A stretch of 37,013 nucleotides of DNA from Rhodocyclaceae bacterium (GCA_020247545.1 JADCIX010000073.1:1-37013); one strand, 5' to 3'. Positions 1 through 8,467 are shown, numbered from the stretch's first letter. Notes: a model not told the origin generated them from the sequence alone. Numbers and translations: made by a program.

Positions 1-170
1 GGGTGACTGGCGCGATTCGGGTTTTACCCGAGTAGGCAGCCAATGTATCGAAGAAACGGATGTGATGAAGAAACTTGGAACAGGAGCGGTATCTGAATCA
101 ACCTGATCGCATCAACAGCGAGAAATTCGTTCGCTTACTTGACACGGGCCAGCTAATGGGTGACCCCTGA
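1..170 (+). pseudogene. Possible 3' end of an unidentified gene, perhaps frameshifted
   Basis: One frame is open from the left edge to a TGA at 104-106. A second, overlapping frame is open from 69 to a TGA at 168-170 and encodes a tail that looks protein-like (it includes NSEKFVRLLDTGQLMGDP). Neither has a visible start, and no family is recognised. The two frames together could be the end of one gene broken by a frameshift, or only one could be real. The window cuts the upstream part off, so this is a weak call. Confidence 0.2.
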
Positions 171-188
171 TGTTGGACCCCTGATGTT
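162..188. repeat. Short direct repeat, 13 bp twice
   Basis: GACCCCTGATGTT occurs at 162-174 and again at 176-188, with a period of 14 bp. It lies just at the end of the possible partial reading frame at the left edge. It could be a local slippage duplication; no function is apparent. Confidence 0.6.
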
Positions 189-216
189 CGGCCTACGCAG
201 AAAGTACGCCTACTAA

Positions 217-287
217 ATGCCTAAGGCATCATCGGTAAGTTCGGCGGAAGGTTTTGTGATCCAAGCGGGCCTGGCCCACTTGCCGAA
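217..287. repeat. Two inverted repeats in the gap left of the TetR gene
   Basis: ATGCCT-A-AGGCAT at 217-229 is a perfect dyad. A second structure runs from TTCGGC at 240-245 to GCCGAA at 282-287, with an inner pairing of CAAG and GGGCC against GGCCC and CTTG (262-282). No T-tract follows on either strand, so a classic terminator is not supported. The rest of 189-424 shows nothing recognisable. Confidence 0.4.
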
Positions 288-424
288 TTGTATTGGCCAA
301 GAGCGTTCCAAGTAGAAACGAATTCTCTGGTAACGGAGACAGTCTCGGGGTTTATCCGACTGCCAGTGTTATTGTCAAACATCAACCAGCAAATCGGCAG
401 CTCTTCAATTCTGAGCGAGTAAGC

Positions 425-1057
425 TCATTGAATCGCTCGAGACATAATCGTTGCGATCCTTCGATTTCGAATGTTGGCCGGCAGCGTGCCCAGTGTATTC
501 AGCCTTCCGGCTGCCAGTAAATCCGCCAGACCATGCGCTGTTGCCCACGCTGCTGCGACGTCAATCATCATGGCACCATCCCGCTTTGGTGAACCCTGAT
601 CGTTGGTCACTGCTCTGACAAGCGATACCAATTCATCGAATGCCGACTCCGCTATGCGCTGAAGGTCGGCGCTGCCGAAGTGAGGTCGATCCGACCCGAA
701 CATCAAACGAAACAAGGCAGGATTCTCCAACGCGAATACGACGTAGCCGACGCCCGAGGCCTCGATTTGTTTGCGCGCATTGGAGGGAGCACGCCGGCGA
801 AAATCTCGCTGCGTTTGAATCAAGCGCTCAAATCCTCTGGCCGCCAGAGCGGTCAGCAGCCCGTTCGCATCGCCAAAATGATGCGCCGGGGCGGCATGAC
901 TCACTCCCGCACGTTTGGTGACCCCCCGCATTGAGAATCCCTCAATGCCGCGCTGCTTCAGCTCTTCTTCAGCGGCATCTATCAGTGCTGAGGACAAATC
1001 TCCATGGTGGTAGGGACGCCCAGCGGGGCTCTTATCGTCCTTCATGGGCGCAAGCAT
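425..1057 (-). CDS. TetR/AcrR family transcriptional regulator
   Basis: A 210-residue DNA-binding repressor-type protein. The N-terminus has the PYHHGDL signature of one TetR branch, followed by the helix-turn-helix (FSMRGVTKRAGVS, about residues 41-53) and the usual HHFGDANGLLTALA stretch. The C-terminal ligand/dimer domain resembles the WHG-type TetR C-terminal domain. Two in-frame ATGs (1057 and 1045) can start the protein; the first is used here. It is divergent from the DUF2141/SDR gene pair, with only 119 bp between, and that gap holds repeated TTGACACTGC motifs. By the usual TetR arrangement it probably represses the neighbouring pair and itself. The ligand is unknown. Confidence 0.9.
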   Translation of the reverse strand: MLAPMKDDKSPAGRPYHHGDLSSALIDAAEEELKQRGIEGFSMRGVTKRAGVSHAAPAHHFGDANGLLTALAARGFERLIQTQRDFRRRAPSNARKQIEASGVGYVVFALENPALFRLMFGSDRPHFGSADLQRIAESAFDELVSLVRAVTNDQGSPKRDGAMMIDVAAAWATAHGLADLLAAGRLNTLGTLPANIRNRRIATIMSRAIQ

Positions 1058-1072
1058 CGCCTACTTTCATGA

Positions 1073-1128
1073 CAGCGTCAAGATTAATGTTGACACTGCC
1101 TAGATATACGGTATTATCTTGACACTGC
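1073..1128 (+). promoter_or_regulatory. Sigma70-like promoter with repeated operator-like motifs
   Basis: TTGACA (1090-1095) and TATTAT (1112-1117) are spaced by 16 bp and face the DUF2141 gene. TTGACACTGC occurs twice in direct orientation (1090-1099 and 1119-1128). An inverted copy with one mismatch, CAGCGTCAAGAT, lies at 1073-1084 and pairs in dyad fashion with ATCTTGACACTG at 1116-1127. The repeated motif overlaps the -35 box and lies just past the -10 box, which suits binding by the divergent TetR protein. Assignment to that regulator is inference. Confidence 0.6.
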
Positions 1129-1176
1129 AAAGTTAAGCGGTTCCCATCCTTCCCCCTACAAACGCTGAGGTCTGCC

Positions 1177-1641
1177 ATGAATAAACAACACCACACTTTC
1201 CGCATGCTGTTCAGCCGGTTACTGGCCGTGCTGCTCACACTGATCACGGTGCCATTAACAGCGCTCGCCCAATCGGACGCCACGCTGCGGCTGGAGGTTG
1301 GTGATTTTCGTAACAACATCGGCACGCTCCAGTGCCGACTATTTGCACGGGCAGCGGACTTTCCCGACGGTGAAGGTGTGCTGACAGTTCGCGTACCGAT
1401 CAACGGTCGCAAGGCAGCCTGCGCGTTTCCCAACATCGAGGCGGGCACCTATGCAGTAGCCGTCGTGCACGATGAAAACAACAACGGGCGCGTCGATAAG
1501 AACTTTCTGGGCGTTCCCACCGAGGGCTATGGCGCATCGAACAACCGCACCTATGCTCTTTCAAGTCCCAAGTGGGAGGAGTCTAAGCTCGTACTCAAGC
1601 CAAGTGAAACCTTGATGCTGCAAGTCAACCTCAGGTACTGA
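1177..1641 (+). CDS. Secreted DUF2141 domain protein
   Basis: A 154-residue protein with a clear Sec signal peptide: basic N-terminus, a hydrophobic run of about residues 11-29, and a likely cleavage after ALA at about residue 31. The mature part matches the DUF2141 family, including the HDENNNGRVDKNFLGVPTEGYG-type calcium-loop-like block around residues 98-119. The family is small, exported and beta-rich, and its function is not established. The start is supported by GAGGT five bases upstream of the ATG. It sits 68 bp upstream of the SDR gene on the same strand, so the two probably form a transcription unit under the divergent TetR regulator. Confidence 0.85.
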   Translation: MNKQHHTFRMLFSRLLAVLLTLITVPLTALAQSDATLRLEVGDFRNNIGTLQCRLFARAADFPDGEGVLTVRVPINGRKAACAFPNIEAGTYAVAVVHDENNNGRVDKNFLGVPTEGYGASNNRTYALSSPKWEESKLVLKPSETLMLQVNLRY

Positions 1642-1709
1642 TCTCAGCGACGAGCGCCAGTTACCGGCGTGATTATCCATGACGATTAAACGAACAAAGG
1701 AAAACCACA

Positions 1710-2519
1710 ATGAACCAGATCAAAACGATCCTGCTGACAGGCGCGACCAGTGGTATCGGGCTGGAAATGGCCCGGCTGCTTGCGGCGCGCGGCCACCGGC
1801 TAGTATTGGCAAGCCGAAGCGCCGATAGACTTGAGATCGTGGCCGATGAACTTCGGTGTGCCAAGGCAGCAGATGTGCTTGTATGTCCTATCGACCTAAG
1901 CTCGCCGCAATCCGCCGAACAGCTCTTCGCTTTCTCCGAGGCGCGGCAGCTACAGATCGATGTATTGATCAATAACGCCGGGTTCGGCATCCTTGAAGAG
2001 CACGTCGCGATTAATCCAGAAAGGCTGCGGCGTATGCTACAGCTCAACGTCATCGCAGTTGCGGAGCTGTGCCAACGATATGGCGCAGAAATGAAGCGCC
2101 GCCGACAAGGCTCGATACTCAACGTCGCCTCGACGGCTGCTTTTCAACCGACACCCTATTTTGCGGCATACGGTGCTTCAAAGTCTTTTGTTCTCTGCTT
2201 TTCCGAGGCCCTGGCCAAGGAGCTTGAGGATTATGGTGTAAGTGTGGGTTGCCTAGCGCCGGGGCCGACCGATACCGCGTTCTTCGACGGCATCGACCCA
2301 AGGCGCATTGCCGGCGGACATTTCTTCCGTAAGGCCGGTCGCACTGACCCACGCGATGTTGCCGCTGCTGGCGTGGAACTTCTCGAACACGGCGGTATGA
2401 CAAAAGTAGTCGGCCTGACCAACCAGCTCGCGATCTTGGGTAATCGCTTGACACCAAGGGGAGTCGTAGCGGCCGTGTCGAAGCGGCTAATCAAACCTAA
2501 GGCGCTCGACACCGCGTGA
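1710..2519 (+). CDS. Short-chain dehydrogenase/reductase (SDR)
   Basis: A 269-residue classical SDR oxidoreductase, predicted cytoplasmic and NAD(P)-dependent. The cofactor motif TGATSGIG is at residues 10-17, NNAG is at about 90-93, the catalytic Ser lies in the NVASTAA segment, and the YGASK active-site motif is at about 154-158. AAGGA eight bases before the ATG supports the start. The sequence resembles the DltE/YqjQ-like SDR group, but the substrate cannot be read from sequence. It is the second gene of the pair that starts with the DUF2141 protein. What follows for about 750 bp is non-coding by appearance. Confidence 0.88.
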   Translation: MNQIKTILLTGATSGIGLEMARLLAARGHRLVLASRSADRLEIVADELRCAKAADVLVCPIDLSSPQSAEQLFAFSEARQLQIDVLINNAGFGILEEHVAINPERLRRMLQLNVIAVAELCQRYGAEMKRRRQGSILNVASTAAFQPTPYFAAYGASKSFVLCFSEALAKELEDYGVSVGCLAPGPTDTAFFDGIDPRRIAGGHFFRKAGRTDPRDVAAAGVELLEHGGMTKVVGLTNQLAILGNRLTPRGVVAAVSKRLIKPKALDTA

Positions 2520-3274
2520 GCTCGACAAACATCCAGGGTCTATAAAGTTAAACATTGCCGCATTATTACCCTCTAGCCGTTTTGGGGATGCTGCGCGTAT
2601 TCGTAAAAGTCCTGCATCCAAGTCTGTTTCCAGACATCAGCAGATCGTCTTCAACCAGCATCGCCTGCAACGTCGGCACATCGTACGGCGGGCATGAAAC
2701 AGCAAACGGCGGGCCGCAATCCCACGGCACTACCTTAAGCGAAATTCTGGCCGCGTGCCTTGAGCGTCAAGGCCACACTTCAGCTTTGGCACGTCTTTAG
2801 CCAGCAATGGCGCTGGCATCTTGGTGGGGCCACATAATCCATCGTGACGGCAGTGCTTCGTGCAATTTCGACGAGGATCATTACGCATCGACTAGACCGA
2901 ATAGAGCCTCATGCCATCAAGCGACGACCAACAACGCGCCCACTTAACAGTGCTACGTGATCAAGCCCGAGCCGCTATCCTGACCTGAATATTTCATGGG
3001 TCGCCCGTTGCTAGAAGAACATTGCCTCTGGGCGATTGGCAAACCAATTTGGCTCGTTTCTCTCTTGCTGTGGATGCGGGCTGTAGGTTCGCTCGCGGGC
3101 GATTGCACGGCGATTTTGCACCTTCCTGCCGAAGCATAGCCCGCTATGCTGCGCTCAGTCAGGCAAAAAATCGCTCGCCCACTTTCGAACACGCCCCCAT
3201 GAAATGTTCCAGCTAAACGCACAAAAATCGCTTAAGGTAGTGCCATGAGGGGTGCCCACGGTGCCTTATCGATC
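2520..3274. other. Long stretch without a convincing gene
   Basis: About 755 bp separate the SDR stop from the prpE stop. Short open frames of 60-90 codons exist on both strands, but none has a recognisable domain, ribosome site or protein-like composition. The only clear structure is the palindromic element at 3097-3180. The stretch may contain decayed genes; none could be identified. Confidence 0.5.
3097..3180. repeat. 84-bp imperfect palindrome (REP or miniature-element-like)
   Basis: Nested arms pair around a perfect central hairpin. GGGCGA (3097-3102) pairs with TCGCCC (3175-3180). GCGATTTTGC (3110-3119) pairs with GCAAAAAATCGC (3163-3174), with two extra A. CCTG (3125-3128) pairs with CAGG (3160-3163). 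AGCATAG (3133-3139) pairs with CTATGCT (3144-3150) over a CCCG loop. The size, nesting and intergenic position fit a REP/BIME-type or MITE-type element. No second copy was seen in the window. Confidence 0.5.
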
Positions 3275-5167
3275 TCACGCCACCGCGTTGCGCACTTGTT
3301 CCAGCGCACTCGGATCTTCAATGGTGGTGAGGTCACCCGGATCACGTGACTCACAAAGCGCTTGAATCGCCCGCCGCAGCAACTTTCCCGACCGGGTTTT
3401 CGGCAAGGCCGTCACAAAATGCACGCGTGCTGGGCGACCAATCGCGCCGAGTTCGTGATCCACGGTGGCCATGACTTCCTTCTCGTGTACCGCGACCAGC
3501 GCAGCTGTTGCCACTAGGCTTGTATCTTTCACCACCGCAAAGGCCACCGGCACCTGCCCCTTGAGTGCATCGGCCACGCCGACTACCGCGACCTCGGCGA
3601 TGTTCTTATGCGCTTGGATCGCCTCTTCGATTTCGCGCGTGCCGAGGCGGTGCCCGGCAACGTTGATCACATCATCGGTGCGGCCCATGATGTAGTAGTA
3701 ACCATCCGCATCGCGGGTCGCCCAATCAAACGTGGTGTAGACCTGCTCGTCCTTGAACATTACGAAATAGGTTTTGATAAATCGCTCATCGTCGCCCCAG
3801 ATAGTTGACATACAGCCCGGCGGTAGCGGCGGCACGATACACAACACACCTTTTTCGTCCGGCCCAACGGCGGCACCTGTTTCGTCGTGTTTGAGCTTGA
3901 CGTTGTAGCCGTACACCGGAAAACTCGGGCTGCCGAGTTTGCGTGGCGTGTCTTCTATGCCGGGTTGCGCAGACAAAATCGGCCAGCCTGTTTCAGTTTG
4001 CCAATAGTTGTCGATTACCTTAACACCGACGCCATTTTCAATCCACTCACTTGTCGGCTGATCAAGCGGTTCGCCGGCGAGGTAGAGATAGCGCAGTGTT
4101 GACGTATCGTACTTGGTGAGATAACTGGTGTCTTGCTTCTTCAACACGCGTACCGCCGTCGGGGAAGAAAACATCGCGACCACCTTGTACTGCTCAACGA
4201 GTTTCCACCAGATACCTGGATCCGGCCTGACCGGTAAGCCTTCATACATGATCGTCGTGGATCCGTTAATCAATGGCCCGTAAACAATATAGGAATGTCC
4301 CACCACCCAACCGATGTCCGAGGTGCAAAAGAACGCCTCGCCCGGCTGAGTTGCATAAATGTTGGGCATTGATGCGGCGAGTGCGACAGCATAACCGCCC
4401 GTGTCCCGCTGCACACCTTTCGGCTTCCCAGTCGTGCCGCTGGTATACAAGACATACGACGGGTGGCTGGAATCAACCCATTCGCAAGCAACAATCTCGC
4501 CCTTGTGTCGCGGTGCAAGCACAGCGTAATCCATATCGCGGCCCGGCAGCGTTTGCATCGAAGCGTCCAGATGCCGGTTGATAACAACAACCTGTTTCGG
4601 CGGATGTTGGGCCAGACTGATTGCCTCATCTGCGAGCGGCTTTAGCGGAATGATCTTTCCCGCACGCGAGCCAGCGTCGGCCACGATCATCACCCGTGGT
4701 TTTGCGTCGTCTATCCTTGCCGCCAAAGACGCTGCGGCAAATCCGCCAAACACTACCGAATGAATTGCACCAATCCGAACAGTCGCCAGCATGGCAAAAA
4801 CTGCCTCTGGCACCATCGGCATATAGATCAGCACACGGTCGCCTTTGCCGATACCAAGGGACTTCAACACCGCTGCAAAGCAGTTCACCTCTTCCCATAA
4901 TTGCCGGTAAGTGAAAGTGAGCGTTTGTTCAGTCTCCGAGGAAATCCAAACAAGGGCTGCCTGATTCGGGCGCGTCGCGAGATGACGGTCGATTGCGTTG
5001 TAACAGAGATTGGTTTCGCCTCCGACAAACCATTTTGCAAATGGTGGCTTGCTGAAGTCACAGACCTGCTCGAACGGCCGAACCCAATCAATCCTTGAGG
5101 CTTGCTTTGTCCAGAAAGAAGATGCCGCAGTAATCGATGAGGTATGCGTGATTTTGTAGGTGGTCAT
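3275..5167 (-). CDS. prpE: Propionyl-CoA synthetase (propionate-CoA ligase)
   Basis: An AMP-forming acyl-CoA synthetase of 630 residues from the ATG at 5167, the length usual for PrpE (Salmonella PrpE is close to 628). An upstream in-frame TTG at 5212 would add 15 residues that look non-conserved. Motifs seen: the P-loop-like YTSGTTGKPKG followed by VQRDTGGY, which is typical of PrpE rather than acetyl-CoA synthetase; YWQTETGWP; the YYIMGRTDD hinge; and the acetylatable lysine in KTRSGKLLRR near the C-terminus. It converts propionate, ATP and CoA to propionyl-CoA, the entry substrate for the methylcitrate genes encoded about 20 kb away on the other strand. It lies downstream of the response-regulator gene (59 bp gap) and is probably the last gene of the minus-strand cluster. 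Confidence 0.92.
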   Translation of the reverse strand: MTTYKITHTSSITAASSFWTKQASRIDWVRPFEQVCDFSKPPFAKWFVGGETNLCYNAIDRHLATRPNQAALVWISSETEQTLTFTYRQLWEEVNCFAAVLKSLGIGKGDRVLIYMPMVPEAVFAMLATVRIGAIHSVVFGGFAAASLAARIDDAKPRVMIVADAGSRAGKIIPLKPLADEAISLAQHPPKQVVVINRHLDASMQTLPGRDMDYAVLAPRHKGEIVACEWVDSSHPSYVLYTSGTTGKPKGVQRDTGGYAVALAASMPNIYATQPGEAFFCTSDIGWVVGHSYIVYGPLINGSTTIMYEGLPVRPDPGIWWKLVEQYKVVAMFSSPTAVRVLKKQDTSYLTKYDTSTLRYLYLAGEPLDQPTSEWIENGVGVKVIDNYWQTETGWPILSAQPGIEDTPRKLGSPSFPVYGYNVKLKHDETGAAVGPDEKGVLCIVPPLPPGCMSTIWGDDERFIKTYFVMFKDEQVYTTFDWATRDADGYYYIMGRTDDVINVAGHRLGTREIEEAIQAHKNIAEVAVVGVADALKGQVPVAFAVVKDTSLVATAALVAVHEKEVMATVDHELGAIGRPARVHFVTALPKTRSGKLLRRAIQALCESRDPGDLTTIEDPSALEQVRNAVA

Positions 5168-5226
5168 AGTTGTCTGCCGTCTCGAGATGTTCGAATTGAC
5201 AAGTCCAAGCAAACTCCAGCCACGCG

Positions 5227-5787
5227 TTACTTGAACATCACTTCTTCAATAGCATTCAGTAGTGCCTTTGCTCTGGCGGGCTTGGTAAGGTACCCGTTCG
5301 CCCCCATCTTCAACCCCTTAACGATGTCTTCCAAAGACCCGAGACCAGACAACATCAGCACCGGCAGAGTGCGCAAACTACCACTCGAACGTATACGATT
5401 GAGAATGTCAAAACCATTCGCGTCGGGCAGAAGAATATCCAAGATGACAAGATCTGGCTTAGCCTTCATCGCCGCTATGATTCCCGCGCGGTTTGCCGCA
5501 GTAAAAGCCTGGTAGCCTGCCTTCTTTAGAATACGCGTCAACAGCGCCGAAGTGACTTCGTCGTCCTCGATGACCAATATCTTCAGCGGCGCGGAAGCAG
5601 GCGCGCGGCGCGGCGCATCTGGAAACAGCCGGACAAAAAATCCATTGCTAGCGAGCTTCGATTCGCCAATGACTGCCTCATCATTCAGGGCCGCTTCCTG
5701 CCGGCTCGTTGCAGCCGGTTCAGGCACGACAGTCGCTGGATCTAGTAGCGAGGTGAAGTCAAGATCGAAGTCGTCTGAGCCTGCCAT
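5227..5787 (-). CDS. Receiver-only response regulator
   Basis: A 186-residue protein: an N-terminal segment of about 65 residues rich in Ala/Pro and acidic residues and probably disordered, then one CheY-like receiver domain. Acidic pocket residues are in IEDDE (about 74-77), the phosphoacceptor is D117 in LVILDILLP, the switch Ser is about 147 (LMLSG) and the conserved Lys is 169 (YLTKPA). There is no output domain. The partner histidine kinase is not in the window. It sits directly upstream of prpE on the same strand and downstream of acuI after a 149-bp gap, where a weak promoter could lie. A role in propionate metabolism is only suggested by position. Confidence 0.88.
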   Translation of the reverse strand: MAGSDDFDLDFTSLLDPATVVPEPAATSRQEAALNDEAVIGESKLASNGFFVRLFPDAPRRAPASAPLKILVIEDDEVTSALLTRILKKAGYQAFTAANRAGIIAAMKAKPDLVILDILLPDANGFDILNRIRSSGSLRTLPVLMLSGLGSLEDIVKGLKMGANGYLTKPARAKALLNAIEEVMFK

Positions 5788-5936
5788 TCCAGATATGCCT
5801 GTCCTTAATCTAGCGATGCCACGGATCGGGGGTCGATCACTGCTGCGAGATAAGGCCGTAGTTTAGCAAAGGGTGGACCCCGGCGCGAGTACACGACACC
5901 GTGCGGAGGTATTCCCAAGTTTGCGGCCAGGGAGCG

Positions 5937-6923
5937 TCAGAGCTTGACCACCACGCGCCCTCGCAGCGTTCCCGCCATGATCTCGGCAGCTGCGGCGAAT
6001 GTCTCGTCCAGGGAAATCTCTCGGCTGATCGCCTGCAGTTTTGCGCCGTCTATTTCCGTCGCCAGCCTACGCCAGGCCGTTTCGCGAAGCGCGAGGGGCG
6101 CCATGACGCTGTCTACACCGGCGAGCGTAATCCCGCGCAAAATGAACGGTGCGACACTGGCCGGAAAATCCATCCCTTGGGCGAGGCCACACGCGGCGAC
6201 GACTCCGCCGTAGCAGGTTTGCGCACAGGCATTTGCGAGGGTAAACGAACCCACGGAATCTACTACACCTGCCCAACGTTCTTTCTGTAGCGGTTTTCCC
6301 GGTGCGCAGAGTGTTGCTCGGTCGATGACGTCATTCGCCCCTAACGTCTTCAGAAATGACGCTTCGCTCAGTTTTCCGGTCGACGCTACTACGTTAAATC
6401 CAAGACTCGATAACAAGCTGATCGCAATGCTTCCAACGCCACCGGATGCGCCAGTCACCAGTATTTCCCCGCTGGCCGGGGAAACCCCATGTTTTTCCAG
6501 CGCCATCAAACACAACATGGCAGTGTACCCAGCAGTGCCGATGGCCATTGATTGTTTGGCGGTGAGTCCCGCAGGCAATGGCACCAACCAGTCGCCCTTG
6601 AGTTTGGCAGTCTCTGCAAGACAGCCCCAGTAGGTTTCACCGACACCAAAGCCGTTCAGGATAAATCTGTCGCCCGTCTTCCAGGCAGGATGACTGCTTA
6701 GCACGACGGTTCCTGCCCCGTCTATTCCGGGCACCATTGGCCAGCGACGGACTACCGGTGCGGTGTTGGTCAGCGCAAGTGCGTCCTTGTAATTGATTGT
6801 TGAGTACTCGATCGCAACTTCAACGTCCCCCTCTACCGGCAAGGATGCATGGTCAATTGCATTCACACTGGCAGAGAAGACCTCATCGGTTTTGGTGAGT
6901 AAGATTCCGCGAAATGTCGGCAT
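5937..6923 (-). CDS. acuI: Acrylyl-CoA reductase (AcuI/YhdH family, MDR superfamily)
   Basis: A 328-residue zinc-independent medium-chain dehydrogenase/reductase. It starts with a groES-like domain (YSTINYKDALALT at about 40-52, PGIDGAGTV at about 65-73) and continues with a Rossmann domain carrying VTGASGGVGS at about 156-165. The length and the NYKDAL and GPGGVG-type blocks fit the AcuI/YhdH family, which reduces acrylyl-CoA to propionyl-CoA with NADPH. GAGGT about eight bases upstream supports the ATG. It follows zapE after 68 bp on the same strand. Next to PrpE and the methylcitrate cluster, a role in channelling C3 acyl-CoA into propionyl-CoA is reasonable, though the substrate was not tested. 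Confidence 0.85.
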   Translation of the reverse strand: MPTFRGILLTKTDEVFSASVNAIDHASLPVEGDVEVAIEYSTINYKDALALTNTAPVVRRWPMVPGIDGAGTVVLSSHPAWKTGDRFILNGFGVGETYWGCLAETAKLKGDWLVPLPAGLTAKQSMAIGTAGYTAMLCLMALEKHGVSPASGEILVTGASGGVGSIAISLLSSLGFNVVASTGKLSEASFLKTLGANDVIDRATLCAPGKPLQKERWAGVVDSVGSFTLANACAQTCYGGVVAACGLAQGMDFPASVAPFILRGITLAGVDSVMAPLALRETAWRRLATEIDGAKLQAISREISLDETFAAAAEIMAGTLRGRVVVKL

Positions 6924-6991
6924 AAGTATTGACCTCAGTCAAAGAAGTAGCGTACGCCGAGGCCGTACCTGCCATCAGCCTCGGTTGGCGG

Positions 6992-8245
6992 TTAGTTGGT
7001 CTGCAAGACCTGTGGATTATCGGCGGACGCGTGTTTACGCGAGAAATACTCTTTGGATTGCATCTCGCGAAGTCGCGACGCAGTGCGAGCAAATTCTGCC
7101 GACACCATCATGCTGGCGTCAGTGGCTGTCGTTGCCCCCAACGAAGCATTAGCACCAACAACACGATCATCAACCACCAACCATTCGGGCGTGGCGTTGG
7201 CCGAACAAATCAACTTGACACGCTGGTCGTAAAACACGTCGACTAGCCAGGTAAACCGCCGCACCACGTCCGCACTGTTCTTGGCATGGAGCTGCGGGAT
7301 GTTTGAGATAAGTACCGTATGGTATTGGCTGGCGATTTCCAAATAGTCCATCTGGCTACGCGGCTTCACACACAATTCTTTGAAGTCAAACCACACGACA
7401 CCTTTTGCACGCCGGATGAAGCCCATCGGACGATTACCGATTGTCAGGCTGCCGCCCGCGGCAAAGCCGGACTTGGACATCGCCGAAAACGCTCTGCCCA
7501 GCGCTTGTTCGGCGGCGGCATCTGGCGGCGTGTGATAGACCGGGATCGACTCGAGGATACGTCGACGATGGTCGCGTTCCCCGCCGATTTCAAGCACTTC
7601 TAAATCGCGCTTTAGCAGCTCGATGGCCGGAAGAAAACGGGCACGCTGCAAGCCGCTGGGATAGAGGTCGTCGGGTCTATAGTTTGAGGTCATGACCAAT
7701 ACCACGCCCTTCGCCGTCAACAACTCAAGCAAACGTCCGAGGATCATCGCATCAGCGATATCAGAAACATGGAACTCATCAAAACACAAGAGACGTAACT
7801 GTTTGGCGATGGTGTTGGACACTGCATCCAACGGATCTTCTTCACCTGAATGCGCCCGCATTTCGGCGTGGACTTCCCGCATGAATTCATGGAAGTGAAC
7901 ACGCCGCTTGCGTTTGAGCGTGGAGACGTTAAAGAACGCATCCATCATCAATGATTTACCACGCCCGACTCTTCCCCAAATGTACAACCCGCGGGGCGGC
8001 TTCTTGCCGCCGCCAAAGTTGGTCACCAGTCGGTTGATTTTGCCTTGACGGTACTGACGGTAGTTTTCAATTTCACCGTGCAGCCGATCGAGGTGATTAA
8101 GCACGGCGATTTGCGCAGGATCTGACTCAAAGTCGTGATTCTGCGAAAACTTCCAATACCACTCCAACGGCGAACCCGCCTCGATATCAGCGGCCTCACC
8201 AGTTTCGCCGGAGATATTGGGTAGGTCTTCAGCGGTCGCTTTCAT
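6992..8245 (-). CDS. zapE: Cell division protein ZapE (AFG1-family ATPase)
   Basis: A 417-residue P-loop ATPase of the AFG1/LACE1/ZapE family. The Walker A GRVGRGKS is at residues 91-98, Walker B LLCFDEFHV at 152-160, and the TSNYRPDDLYPSGLQR block (sensor region) is typical of the family. ZapE binds FtsZ and acts at the division site in E. coli; the mitochondrial homologue has roles in protein quality control. The C-terminal 40 residues after the conserved fold are not recognised. In betaproteobacteria this gene commonly follows odhL, as here. The intervening 222 bp carry a dispersed repeat and a 10-bp tandem repeat. Confidence 0.93.
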   Translation of the reverse strand: MKATAEDLPNISGETGEAADIEAGSPLEWYWKFSQNHDFESDPAQIAVLNHLDRLHGEIENYRQYRQGKINRLVTNFGGGKKPPRGLYIWGRVGRGKSLMMDAFFNVSTLKRKRRVHFHEFMREVHAEMRAHSGEEDPLDAVSNTIAKQLRLLCFDEFHVSDIADAMILGRLLELLTAKGVVLVMTSNYRPDDLYPSGLQRARFLPAIELLKRDLEVLEIGGERDHRRRILESIPVYHTPPDAAAEQALGRAFSAMSKSGFAAGGSLTIGNRPMGFIRRAKGVVWFDFKELCVKPRSQMDYLEIASQYHTVLISNIPQLHAKNSADVVRRFTWLVDVFYDQRVKLICSANATPEWLVVDDRVVGANASLGATTATDASMMVSAEFARTASRLREMQSKEYFSRKHASADNPQVLQTN

Positions 8246-8310
8246 GGACGAGTTTTGACGCGCGCCGACGCTTGGACCAGCAACAGGAGATGGACTACCA
8301 TGAAGGCAAA

Positions 8311-8380
8311 CAAAAGCCTAGCAGTCGCGGGCGTTTCCAAGCACAAATTGCCGAAGACTCCCGTAAATCCTAGGCTTTTG
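8311..8380 (+). repeat. Dispersed intergenic repeat, copy 1
   Basis: This 70-bp element lies between the zapE start and the lpd stop. It is bounded by a perfect 11-bp inverted repeat: CAAAAGCCTAG at 8311-8321 and CTAGGCTTTTG at 8370-8380. The core shares CGGGC-TTTCCAAGCA, TGCCG, CCCG and CTAGG blocks with elements at 24073-24149 and 31566-31635. All three read the same way on the plus strand, but this copy is antisense to its flanking genes. That argues for a dispersed REP-like element more than a conserved leader RNA. Confidence 0.6.
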
Positions 8381-8390
8381 TCTTTGTATT

Positions 8391-8420
8391 TATCTGCGTT
8401 CATCTGCGTCTATCTGCGGC
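8391..8420. repeat. Three 10-bp tandem units
   Basis: TATCTGCGTT, CATCTGCGTC and TATCTGCGGC follow one another directly between the dispersed repeat and the lpd stop. Tandem TCTGCG units of this type are met as intergenic repeats in diverse bacteria. No function is assigned. Confidence 0.6.
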
Positions 8421-8467
8421 TGCATGGCAATTGCCGCTACGCTGTTGGCGCGCGAATTGCCGGGTCA

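Noticed and set aside
2555-3222. Small ORFs of 60-90 codons in the gene-poor stretch
   Set aside because: No domain, no ribosome site, and one is created by the palindrome at 3097-3180.
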